Assembly (NCBI GenBank): GCA_003868215.1
Contig: QWDQ01000008.1
Location: 124,001-188,000 of the forward strand
Reading direction: 5' to 3'
Source: Pseudophaeomoniella oleicola
Lineage: Eukaryota; Ascomycota; Eurotiomycetes; Phaeomoniellales; Phaeomoniellaceae
DNA length: 64,000 nucleotides
Position numbers and translations under genes: made by a program. Under the pieces are notes generated by a model that saw only the letters and a list, made by a program, of their open reading frames with translations, did not search any database and had not been told where the DNA came from. This document shows, one piece after another, positions 43,007 to 53,200 of the stretch (the first letter of the stretch is position 1; every line of letters begins with the position of its first letter).

Positions 43007-43430
43007 AATCAAAGGCCTTGTAAGGTAGGTCGGTCCTTAAGGTCTAGATGTGTAATCAAGTCTAGGTCTAGACAGATTGATGAGCGGCGGTTGCGGGGTA
43101 ATTACATGATAAGCTGAGCTTACCTGATCCAGGGTAAGGTAATAACTAATTACAGTAATATAAAATGATAACAGTGCTCACCTCGAGTAATCACCGACAG
43201 TGATAGGATAGGACACTGGTTTCTTTCTGGATTGGTAGATTATCTAGCGCCCTTTTTATGATACATTCCCAAACGAATGACAATGATTTATTGACTGACC
43301 AGGTAAGTAGGTGGTGGTTGATGTATTGTTAACGCGGTATGTACACTCCCCTATTATCTGTGATTGACAGGAGAGCCCTCTCGATACCCCATGCTTTTTG
43401 TTATCCCTTGGTGATAAATAAGAAAGTCAT

Positions 43431-45581
43431 TCATTCATCATCGTCATCCTCCTCCTCCTCTTCGCTTTTTCCCGCGCTGCCGTTCGCCTGCTCATCGTCA
43501 GAACCGTTCCCGATGCCGTCCCACTCTTCTTCTTCAGCGTCTCCCTCATCGTCCTCCTCAGATTCGCCCTCACCGCCAATACCTTGGCATCCGATCTCCC
43601 CTTTGATATCCCACCTATCACCCTTGGCATTACGGCTGACGTATTTGACGAAACGAAGGGTCCCTTCGTCGCGAAGCACGACACTGAGGGTGTTCCAACT
43701 AGGTGGGTTCGTAAACAGAATGCCCTCGTCTTCGTCCTCTTCCTCTTCGCGTTTGGCTTTGTACACAGCAGGATCGGACTTGTTCTTCCTCTTTCTCGTT
43801 GTCGAATGATGTGACGCTACTGAGGCAGCATCATCTTCATCATCAGCGGCCATGTAGACTTCTTCCCCGCCAGGAGAGTCAAAATCCTCTTCATCTTCTT
43901 CTTGCTCTTTTGCATGCCCATTAGTCTCAGCTTTACCGTCGGCGTCAGCTTTACCATCTGTCTCCCCTTCGTCATCTTCATCTGGGAAGGTCGGTTCCCA
44001 CCCTGATGAAGGAGTCAGGTTCAACGTAAGCTCAATGCGCATACCACCGTCTTCTGGGTCCGAAGGCTGACTGGCTGCATCATTTGTTTCAGAGTCCTGA
44101 TGCTCATCTCCACTGAAGCCACTCGCAAGTGCGTAATCTTCACCCTTCCTGAACCGACGAGCCAAGTAATTGTGAGACGTCATGTTTGAAGGATCAACTC
44201 CCGTTGCCGAAGCTAACCATTTTCTGAAAGCTTGACTCGGGAGCAAGACGTTGATCAATTCTTGGATTGGGTTGCTAGGCGATTGATCTGCTGTGGGCTC
44301 AAGGAAGCAATAGCGATGCTTGAACGGTGGCTCGGAGATCGGCCATTGCGAATGTTTCGAGGGATCTTGCTGCTCGACATATTCCTTCACCCTAGCGGCG
44401 AACTTGTCGCTGAGGAAGCCATCAATCTGGAGAACAGAGTCCACGGTGAAAGCCATTTCCAGCTGTTCCGTCATATCCGGTGTAAGGAAGGATGGCGCGA
44501 TGTACTTGAGTAGAAAATCAAGATCCGTCTCAGTCAGGAGCAAATCTTCATCTTCCTCTTCCGTCGCAGTTGCCTTGCCCTTGACGTCTTGCATGGGTTG
44601 TTTTGACTGCCAAGGCGCAAACTTTGGTTGCGGTAGATCAAACTCGTCGTTCCGTGATTGCAGCTGAGTCAGACTGCTTTTCACTGCTAATTGTTCCTCA
44701 AGTCCTTCTTCGTAACCGTCTTCACCTTCTTGTGGAATATGAAACCACCCACTGATAGCCATGCGGGTCCTTCCTTGATTTTCGCTTTCCGTCTCTCCAT
44801 GGTATACTTCCTCAACGTCATGATAGCTCTCTCCTGGCTGAACGGCAAAGAAACTAAGCTGATTGAATGCGGGTGGAATGCTGAGGCTAAAAGTATGGCT
44901 CGGGGTCTTGCTCAACTCGCCATCCTTTGTCTTCTTCGTAGTGGTTGGGTATAGTCGCAACGCACCACCCCATTCCGCCTGCCATGGCCGATCTGGATCC
45001 ATCAAATACAAAATGTAGCTAATCCTCCGGCTCCCGATAACATCGTCATGGCAGAGGAGATGGCATCCTGGCGTGTATACATTGATAGCCATGTCCGTCT
45101 TCTTTCCGCTGAGCTTGCCACTTCCTGTGATATGCGAGACATATTCCCGGAACTGCGACGAATACAATGCATCCCGTAGCGCAAGTAGCGAAGGAAGTTT
45201 AGCAAGCGCCGAGTCGTCCAGGCCGTCAAGGTTCGCAAGGTCGCCCGATTGGTGAATTTTATATATGTCGGTCTCTTTCGGCGTAAATTGCACATTGGCA
45301 ATGATTTCTTCACGCACCGAGCGAAGTAGAGAAGGTTCAATTAGCGATGAAATGACAGCATGTTTATAGCTAGAAATGCTCTTAGCGACATTGACATAGG
45401 TCTTGATTTCTGAGTCTTCTTACGGTTGAGACGCCTTGTACCCGCTCGTGTACTGTTCAAGAGTCTGGCTGTCGAAAAGTCCTGGTCGAAAGCATTCTTC
45501 AATAGTATTCCCATTGGCAGCACGCTTTGCTTTCGGAGAGCTTTCAGCTGCACCATCCTGAGTGTCCGCTTTGCGCTTCAT
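43431..45581 (-). CDS. ofd1: Prolyl hydroxylase Ofd1/Tpa1 (2-oxoglutarate-Fe(II) dioxygenase, 2 exons)
   Basis: A 2-oxoglutarate/iron dioxygenase of the Ofd1/Tpa1/OGFOD1 family, which hydroxylates a proline of ribosomal protein uS12 and in fission yeast links oxygen to SREBP turnover. Exons 45581-45424 and 45369-43431 (698 residues). The intron has donor GTAAGA and splits a Pro codon. The catalytic domain has NVYTPGCHLLCHDDVIGSRRISYILYL (the HxD iron ligands), the distal His in SYHDVEEVYH, and the 2-oxoglutarate Arg in RTRMAISGWFH. A second, non-catalytic double-stranded beta-helix domain follows (LAPSFL, INVLLPSQAFRKWL). The last 200 residues are strongly acidic (EEEDEDE, SEEEEEDDDDE), broken by a basic KRKNK patch, and encoded by GAA/GAC-rich simple sequence. 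Confidence 0.92.
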
Positions 45582-45896
45582 GGTCAATGGGTTAACAACT
45601 GCCGTCGCATTCAGTAGACGGTGCTCACGGTGCTCACGGACGGGCGAGAGAGCGATGTGAAACAAATTTCTCTATCTTATCGCATTTAGGGGTGCACACA
45701 ATCCCCACATACACGTAGCTCCATTGTATCTATGTACACAATATTCGCAGTTATCGTACGCCTTCGCAACTACTTGCACTGGGCTCTGTGAGTAATATCT
45801 CGTATATTCTCATGGGGCACGGCACGCATGACTGCAATAGATAATTAAGACCAAGAAATCATCCCCAAAGACCGATTACTTTTCAAGACATCCGAA
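45582..45896. other. Short intergenic, ofd1 promoter
   Basis: Nothing beyond a short duplication, GGTGCTCACGGTGCTCACGG, at about 45619-45638. Confidence 0.5.
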
Positions 45897-47420
45897 TCAA
45901 CGGCCTTTGCCGAAGAAAGTACGAACGCTTGGAGTCCGAGCTCTAGGCTCAGCGCTATTTCCGTCCTTTTCCTTCTTCGGAAGCGAGGAGGGCGCGTGCT
46001 TCAGAGCTTTCAAGTCAAGACCTTGCCATTCCCAGGGAGCAGCTTCAGTGCTTCTGGAAACGCTGACCTGTAGACCGAGCCGGCTTCTGGAGGAAATTGG
46101 ACGGTGTTCGACTTCTCTATCGCTTGGTGTCATGTCAAGAGGTGGTGGAACAGCCTTCTGCCCTTTGCTTATGACCTGTGGCTGGTTCTTCAAGTCATCG
46201 ACGTCCGAGAAATCGCTGTCATCGAGATCAAATGGTCTTGCTTCACCAGCTAGGAAGGCGTTCTGTTCTCTGTGCCTCCTTGGAAGCACATCAGAAGCAG
46301 AAGGGAAGACTATTACTTCTCTGCTTTCTCGAGCAGCGTCCGTTTTGCCTTTGTTCTCTTTTTCAGTGAAGATAGTTGCACCTTTGTTGAGATTAGGCTG
46401 TCGCGTAACGGGTGATAATTCTCTCGGGGTATCCAGCGATGCCAGTGCATCCTTTGTCCTGCTATCCGAAGGCTCGCTATGTGCAATGAGTAGTGATATA
46501 GGCATAGAGCGTTTACTGCTTTCCGCGGCGATTTTCGGCGCTGTTTGTTCGCGATGGGCAACAGAATACGTGGCGGTAGATGGAGGCTGAGTGACTGTCA
46601 GCAAATTTCGCTGCGGAATAGTTGTTCCATTAGATAGACCACGTTCCGATCTAGAGCTTAATGACTCGCTCTTCGCAGGAGTATCTCGGAGCCTGGTAGA
46701 TGAGTCTATGACGGTGCAAGGAACACGTGGGTCGGAATGGGAGAGGCTGCCACGGCTGGTGCGAGATATCTCACTTGAAGGACCGTCGCTGTCAAATGGC
46801 CGCGGTATGGAGTCTGATGAGCGATGATGAGAACTTCGTCTCGCATTAGTGTCAGTGTTCGAAGTCCTTCTCGAGCTTGAGCTTGATTTTCTCCTCTCAG
46901 ACTCGCTTTCTCGTTGTCGTCTCCCCTTTAAGCCCGATGGCAAACCATCCCATTTCGAGTTGACTTTGGGTACAGTAGGAGGCAATTTCGCGGAAGAGAT
47001 CCCAGGCATACCAACAGGGTTGATGCGGCCTCCTTCGGCCTGCTGCTTTCTGAATTGCTCCTCCATTTGCATAAGAGCGACAGTCGAAGGCTCCCGTGTA
47101 GTGAAGAGTCCCGAGAAAACAGACGACTTTTTCTTGACTATGCGAGCGTTGCCGGGTCCATCTTTGGTTGTTTTCGGAGTGCGAGGTGAGCCCCTCACAT
47201 CGCCGTTGATGCTAGTAGCCGACTTTGGACTTGGTGGCTTCTCCCAAAGGCAAGAAGCCGAAGAAGACGAACTGCCACTACGTGAATGACCATTTTGACA
47301 TCCTTCCCTGGCTGGAGAGGCAGGATGCTGAACGTGCTTCTCTTTGAAATCCGGTTTCGCTTCAGCTGCCGGTGCACCGGAGCGATATGTCAATCTGGGA
47401 ATATGCACCTGTCTATCCAT
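45897..47420 (-). CDS. Disordered Ser/Arg-rich protein of unknown function
   Basis: A single-exon 507-residue protein that I do not recognise. It is Ser/Arg/Pro-rich throughout, with no membrane helix or catalytic motif. Two stretches look constrained: about 95-165 (KKKSSVFSGLFTTREPST, VALMQMEEQFRKQQAE, then a Gly/Pro-rich link to PTVPKVNSKWDGLP) and the acidic RPFDLDDSDFSDVDDL near 395. It ends SVRTFFGKGR. Many SP/RxxS sites suggest phosphorylation. Such proteins occur across euascomycetes without assigned role. The long + strand frames opposite (45907-46590, 46849-47289) are shadows. Confidence 0.75.
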   Translation of the reverse strand: MDRQVHIPRLTYRSGAPAAEAKPDFKEKHVQHPASPAREGCQNGHSRSGSSSSSASCLWEKPPSPKSATSINGDVRGSPRTPKTTKDGPGNARIVKKKSSVFSGLFTTREPSTVALMQMEEQFRKQQAEGGRINPVGMPGISSAKLPPTVPKVNSKWDGLPSGLKGRRQRESESERRKSSSSSRRTSNTDTNARRSSHHRSSDSIPRPFDSDGPSSEISRTSRGSLSHSDPRVPCTVIDSSTRLRDTPAKSESLSSRSERGLSNGTTIPQRNLLTVTQPPSTATYSVAHREQTAPKIAAESSKRSMPISLLIAHSEPSDSRTKDALASLDTPRELSPVTRQPNLNKGATIFTEKENKGKTDAARESREVIVFPSASDVLPRRHREQNAFLAGEARPFDLDDSDFSDVDDLKNQPQVISKGQKAVPPPLDMTPSDREVEHRPISSRSRLGLQVSVSRSTEAAPWEWQGLDLKALKHAPSSLPKKEKDGNSAEPRARTPSVRTFFGKGR

Positions 47421-48344
47421 GCCATGGGTTCTCTCGACCTCTGGGCTGTGCGTGTATTAAATGGTCACGAGATGGACGGGCACCGCGTTCTGACATGTAA
47501 CTTTGGTAGAGGGGATGAGTTACAGGTGCCAGGCTCGTTGGTGTGAATATAGCACTTAGACCAGGCCGACAAGCGACCTGGATAGCAATAACAAAGTGGT
47601 TGACATCGCTTGACCTCTGTTCTACGGGATGATCAGGGTTGAATATGGTAGGAGAAACCGTATTAGTAGTGGTGGGTAAATTGTATGGATGGGAGGTGTG
47701 GCATCTGAATGGTGCTCATCATGTCAAGCCATATTATAACCCATTTTCTCCAGCAAACAGGATGTCAGGTCGCCAACTCGAGAGATATGTACAGCAGTTC
47801 ACACGGCTGGCAGACAAGCGAAAGGACACTATATACCTTCATCGTGAGAACGATAATGCGATTGGTGAGTGTGATAGGTTGAACAATTGGGTGGGCAGGT
47901 GCGGAGACCACACACTGTCAATACGTAAGATAGGTTACTCAGAACGCCACATTCGGCCGGTTGGCGCGTCGCTTATGGGTGGTCGTAAGGAGGTTACAAA
48001 ACGGGTTGGCATGGGCGGTAGGCTCATGATCTTGTCCTTACCAGGCAAAAGGCACAGAGCCATGGTACAATCTGAGAGGCACCTCGGTTCAATGGTGCGA
48101 TTGTATGCACTTCGGCATCTTGAAAGAATACTGCAACCACCTCGAGCTTCACTATGTTTGCCAAATCAATGATTTGGTGTGATTATAGTCGGAGAACCTT
48201 CCATGAAGGGAAAGATACCTGACGCGTCATTTACCGAACGCTTTCGACACATCGATAGGTAATACATTAACTAGGTAATAAGTTAGTACTCAGTCCAACC
48301 GTTCTACCCAAGTCAATGACCACTCGAAATCGGCCAATGTTATT
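47421..48344. other. Intergenic with an uncalled 175-codon ORF
   Basis: A + strand open frame from an ATG at 47645 to 48172 is unusually long for a gap, but the peptide (starting MVGETVLVVVGKLYGWEV) matches no family I know and has no domain feature. I leave it as a possible orphan gene at low confidence. Confidence 0.35.
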
Positions 48345-49049
48345 ATGAGCTCACCGAATGATCATGACTGGAGTCATGAACATGATTGTGAGTCTGCAGA
48401 GCGAGAGGAGCATCAATTATCCTCCACTCCGCCTCGCCCTTCCTATTCACCAGTAACCCCGACAATCCAACCGGCGGTCTTGGCATCTGCTCAGAGACAT
48501 CAACCAGTGTCTTGGGTCGAAGAGCCACCGTCAGAACCGGTCCGCCTTGAAGATAATCCAGATGCAATTGCAATGCGAGCAGCAATCTCAATCCTCCAAA
48601 TACAACGGCAACAAAGCCTCCAAGATGTCAAGGATCTGGACAAGATAAAAGCAGCCGCCCTTCGAGATCCACAGGGTTTCCTCAACGAGTTGAAAGCTGG
48701 CAAGCTATCTAAGGCCAACAAGAGCGATGATCCCCTCAATGAGGATGAAGGACTTGACGTGTCAAGCAATGACACAGCTTTGTCGCAGTCTACCTTTGGC
48801 ACGCTTCCCCAGCCACAAAATGTGGTGCGAGCACCTCCAGTCAATTGGGACAAGTATCACGTTCTGGGAGACCCACTCGAGAAGATGCACGAACAGCAAC
48901 GCCGTAGACCGAGTCCTGGAGACTCTGCTACTATTGAGGAAGACGATCAGCGACCTGACCATACTATTGCTGCTCCATATCGGCCATTCGTTGATAAGCT
49001 GTCGTCTACATCTGCACAAGGTCGTCGGCCTGCAAATAGCCATGGGTGA
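48345..49049 (+). CDS. Small conserved-looking fungal protein of unknown function
   Basis: A 234-residue single-exon protein. After a Pro/Ser-rich start it has a compact, apparently conserved core about 70-190: AIAMRAAISILQIQRQQSLQDVKDLDKIKAAALRDPQGFLNELKAGKL (helical hairpin), then PQPQNVVRAPPVNWDKYHVLGDPLEKMHEQQRRRPSPG. The second block, with PPVNWxKYHVLGxxLxKMHEEQ spacing, looks like a protein-interaction motif. I cannot name the family. The remaining C-terminus is disordered. Confidence 0.75.
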   Translation: MSSPNDHDWSHEHDCESAEREEHQLSSTPPRPSYSPVTPTIQPAVLASAQRHQPVSWVEEPPSEPVRLEDNPDAIAMRAAISILQIQRQQSLQDVKDLDKIKAAALRDPQGFLNELKAGKLSKANKSDDPLNEDEGLDVSSNDTALSQSTFGTLPQPQNVVRAPPVNWDKYHVLGDPLEKMHEQQRRRPSPGDSATIEEDDQRPDHTIAAPYRPFVDKLSSTSAQGRRPANSHG

Positions 49050-50294
49050 TTTGAGAGCATGTAACGTTCTTCACCCGAGTTTTATTGCAGCGCTGTAGCT
49101 TTTGCAAGCAAGTTGTCCGTTGTTGACCTTTGGACTGAACGTTTGAAGTGAGAACCATTCGTCTCAAGTCAATAAAGGACAAGACACCCTCTTCCAGTGG
49201 CTGAAGATCGCACACCCACCGGATCACCCTCAGTGGCGCATCATGACTGTCATAGAAATAGCAACAGACTTCGAGCCCACCCGATGCATTCCCGTTTGCA
49301 GAGCCATTCGTGGTTATGCTGGATCAGCGGTCAGGAATACTCAACTGACTTCTAGCTTCCATCTTAAAGAAGCAGCCAAGAGAAGCCCAACTAAGTCAAA
49401 AAGTTTTCACTGCCATTCTGTAAGTCGCCGCTGTGCATCTGTTTCTCGATACACTTTACTTTCTAGCGCTCTACAGCTTTCTGACACTTCGTATCTAGGC
49501 AGATAATCACACCCATGCATGCATGCATGGTCTGACTAGTGATCTCCCAAACAAATAGCAACATCGCTCAAAACAAACTCTCCATGTATGCATTCAGACG
49601 AAAGAGACAAATTTGCGGTGGCGGTAAAGTCATTGGTATATAGATAGAGAATATTTATCTCTTCATATCGAAGGGTATATTATATTAAATTTGTATGCGG
49701 ATAGGTACCGTAACCTAAGGTATCTAGTATATACAAGGTAGTAGTAGCAGTAGTGGTAGCAAATGAATAAGATACCTACCCCTTTTGCTCACTCGCTCAA
49801 TTGATTCACGACCAGCGTGAAAAGAAATTGAACTGAACCGAATAGAAAAAAATGCCGTCCTTGTAATGCTGGGTAGCTCGGTGTATCAACTCTGATGTAA
49901 TTTGGCTCGCGCCAGAATCTCTTTCTTTTGTCTTCTTTCCCTCCATCTCTGTCTGGGGGCCAGGGTGTGTATGTGGGGAATGTATGTACCCGTTGTGAAG
50001 TAGAGGTCGGTTGGAGACGTGGTGGGAAGAGAAGCAGGAGAAGATGAATACGCCGTCTGATGAATGCTTTTTTGTAGGGAGGAGTCGCTTCTTGCAAAGC
50101 TTTGTGAACCCATCGGATGAACCTCGAAAGAAAAGAAATGGGGGAAAATCAAATATAACTTGTTCGGCAGAAGAAATCAAGATGGGGATCAATGCGCTTG
50201 TTGCAGTCAAAAAAATATCAATTGGGCTTGCGCTGATTCGTTCAAACGTTGCATCATTTCTTCGTGACATACTTTTGGTACTCGTTATCGTTCG
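49050..50294. other. Intergenic between two gene tails
   Basis: No gene. A GGTACC/CCTAAGGTATCTAG cluster lies at about 49700-49745. Minus-strand frames at 49789-50270 overlap each other in several frames and look like 3' UTR of the methyltransferase-fold gene. Confidence 0.5.
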
Positions 50295-53200
50295 TTATAT
50301 ACTAGTATGCAAAATGGGGCGGCTGCTGGATGCCGTTGGGCCACCGGCGACGGCACCGGTGGGTTTTGTAGGCTCACTCATGGTTCTTCGCCGGGAATCG
50401 AGGGGCTTCTGAGCGTAGGCGATCAATAGCTTGAAGCCCGTACCTCGATTTTCGCATTCTTGAAGGACCTTCTTGTCGGCCCAGATGCTACGGTCGAGAT
50501 TGCCGTCCGGCAGTACTGCCCACTCATAGCAGCGGGTATACCACCACCTGCCAACTTTGGCGACCATGCGTGTTATTCGTTGATCGGACCTTGGAGAGTC
50601 ATCGGCGATGAGGTCGGAAAGGAGGAAATTTCGTTCGGAAGCGCTGGAAGACTCGGCGCGGGACCTGCGGTGACCTGTTGGCTCGGCAAACGCTGCAGCT
50701 ATGCCTGCGGGAGCAGAGAATGAATCTTGCCTGGCAGATCCTTGGCTCATACGTGAGGACGCAGAACCCACGGATCCGCTGTTGACGATACCAGCGACTG
50801 GAATGCTCACTATACATTTGTTTAGGTTCTGGTACCCGCGCCGTCCAAGCAGCTTCAGTATGTTGTCGCTCGCTGGCTTGAGTGAGATTCCTGGATCTGC
50901 CACATTCATACGGACCTTTAACGTCCGGATCGCTCGGCGAGTTCGATTTCCCATGTTCATCATGTCGAGGTCCATGACTGTCATCTCAATATAGCCGCCT
51001 GGTTGCAGTACGCGGTAGCACTCGCTTATTGTTCTTCTGAGTATGCTCTCAGGCATCGCTGCTGGAAACCGGAATACAACAACCGAGAAGTATGATTGGG
51101 GGAAGGGAAAGGTGAGAGCGGCAGAGTTGACCTTTACAGCTCGATGATTTGGAGGCGCCGGCCAAGCTGCAGCGACCGCTTCCCGAGAGACAGATGCGGC
51201 TTGCGCCATGTTGCTAAGACTGTAGATAGTGGCTGTCGTGTATGTCTCGGCGCAGTAATATGACCAGTCGTCATTCCCAAGACCGTCCAAGACGAGTACT
51301 CGCTCATTCGGGATCGATGAGATCCTGTTGTGCACTGGAGAGAATAGTACCCGACTGAACGAGAGCCATCTCGAAATCATCAGTGCACCATATCGTAGGT
51401 TCGACAGGCCAACCGGACCCTCGCGGTATCGCTCAGCAATATCCAGCAATACTGTGGATCTTTGGTGTTCAGCCGGGTCGGGTTGATCTTCCATTGCCTC
51501 TAATTCTTCATCACGCCCTTCTTCAGCCTCCTCAAATAGGAAGCTCATCCTGTCTAATAAGATCCTGCTATTTCTGTTCCGTTGCTCATACTCCGCTACA
51601 AGTTCGGCAAGCGAAGAAGGAGTCGAACCCTCTATAGACGAATGCAAAGCAGAGGCAATTTGAGAGCGTCTGAGGCGAATAGATTCCGTGGATACTGGGC
51701 TACTGAGTTCAACTGACGGAACAGCAGCGATCGAAACATGGTGCGGTGATTCAAGGTGTTGGGCAGCCGGATTGAACTCCGAAGGCTGCGCATGGAAATA
51801 GCCTAGCTGGGTATCCGGCGGACGTGAAAGATCCGGAGGTGAGAGGACATCGTCAATGAGATCATCGTACTCCTTCCACACATCTTCCTCAACGTGAGGC
51901 TGGGCCAAAGTCGATGATGCGTTGTTGCTTTGAGCCGCGCTGACGGGTACGAGATTGGATGCAGAAGATCCCGAAGATCTAGATCCATACCACGAAGGGT
52001 ACGTGAGAAATTCTGCTTGCGTGAGAGGCGGATGACCGACTGCTGCTGGTGCGCTATCTGGATGGCCACTATCTGGCCCATTAAACAGTCTACTCGGCAA
52101 AGGGTCTGTGTGCACGCCCAACGTCGGCCGAACGTCTTCTATAGAGACACGCTTTGGCGCTGATCCGTACCCATGAAACCTATTTCCAACAAATGGGCGC
52201 GAGAAAGATTGTATTGCTGGTAGATGTTGTCGAGCCGCCGACGAAGAGGCAACTGGAGGGATAGGGCCCATGTATGCCAGGCGATTTGGCCGCACACTTA
52301 CCTGTGCATCTTGGCCCATGCCTTGGAATTCGGGAACTTCGAGAGGTGGATCGCTGTCCGTAAGCTCCGCATACGGCCCAGTATTTGACTGAGACGGGAA
52401 ATCCGGCGGAGAGGGGAGGAGGATTGACTGGCCATGCTCACGTCTTAAGCCTAGACCTCTGTTTCCCTTGGACAAATAAAGCTCATCTGCGTCTTTAATG
52501 GGAGAATGCTCGACAGCATCGAACAACTCCTCAAGCATTTCTGTCCTGTTGATAGGGCCTGGAACATCCTGGTCTGAATCAAGCAAGGCATAGTAAGGGA
52601 CTGGCCGAATATCCGGGACATCTGAAATTGCAACTGGAACACGGCCGTGGTGATCACGCTTCTCGCGGACTGGTGAAGGTGTCCTCCGATTACGCATTTT
52701 CCTTGAGAACAAATTCCATCGAGAGGACTTCGCCTTCATGTGATTATCTCCTGCAGAGGATGTACTAGAAGGTGGCCCAGCACTGTCAGACCGAGCGATC
52801 GGAGAGTTTATGGTACCAGGTGCAGTGAATGGTTGAGCAGGCTCATGGGAAGTTATTCGGATAGGGCTAGGAATTCGTAAGCTCTCTTGGCTTGAATCGT
52901 ATTGGCGTAGATGTAACAACGACCGGCGAGTTGCCAAGCTCGGCTTCTGCTCCAGAGTATGGACCAATACTTCTTGTGATTCGATATTCGTTGAGACGGC
53001 AGTGTCTCGCAGAGTCGATGGATGGTTCTCCATTCCATAGATCGTGGCTTGTTCTGCGAGGTTTCCAGACGGCATCCTCCTAAGTGTATGTTCGGTCATA
53101 CGCTCTTGTGTGGTCATCGGGAGCGAGTCATGCGAGACAAAGCCTCCTCCTGGAATGATTATAGGTTCAAGTCTTTGAGAGACAAAATCGTCCAACTCCG

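Larger units (their letters stand above)
42424..43430. other. Intergenic, simple-repeat-rich, 3' flank of ofd1
   Basis: No gene. Holds a CTACCTAC/GGTAGG palindromic cluster (42659-42732), an A20 run (42828-42847), a TGAA tetranucleotide run (42936-42961) and a TA/TC dinucleotide tract (42972-43006). Confidence 0.6.

Noticed and set aside
43339-43814. Ser-rich + strand ORFs opposite the acidic tail of ofd1
   Set aside because: They arise from the antisense of GAA/GAC repeats that encode the acidic tail.
45907-47289. Long + strand ORFs opposite the disordered protein
   Set aside because: They mirror Ser/Arg codons of the minus-strand gene and carry no family features.
47645-48172. 175-codon ORF in the gap before the small conserved protein
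   Set aside because: No family resemblance, no domain and atypical composition. Kept only as a low-confidence remark.
51619-51630. B-box-like GGGTTCGACTCC on the minus strand
   Set aside because: Within the methyltransferase-fold protein's coding sequence, with no tRNA structure around it.
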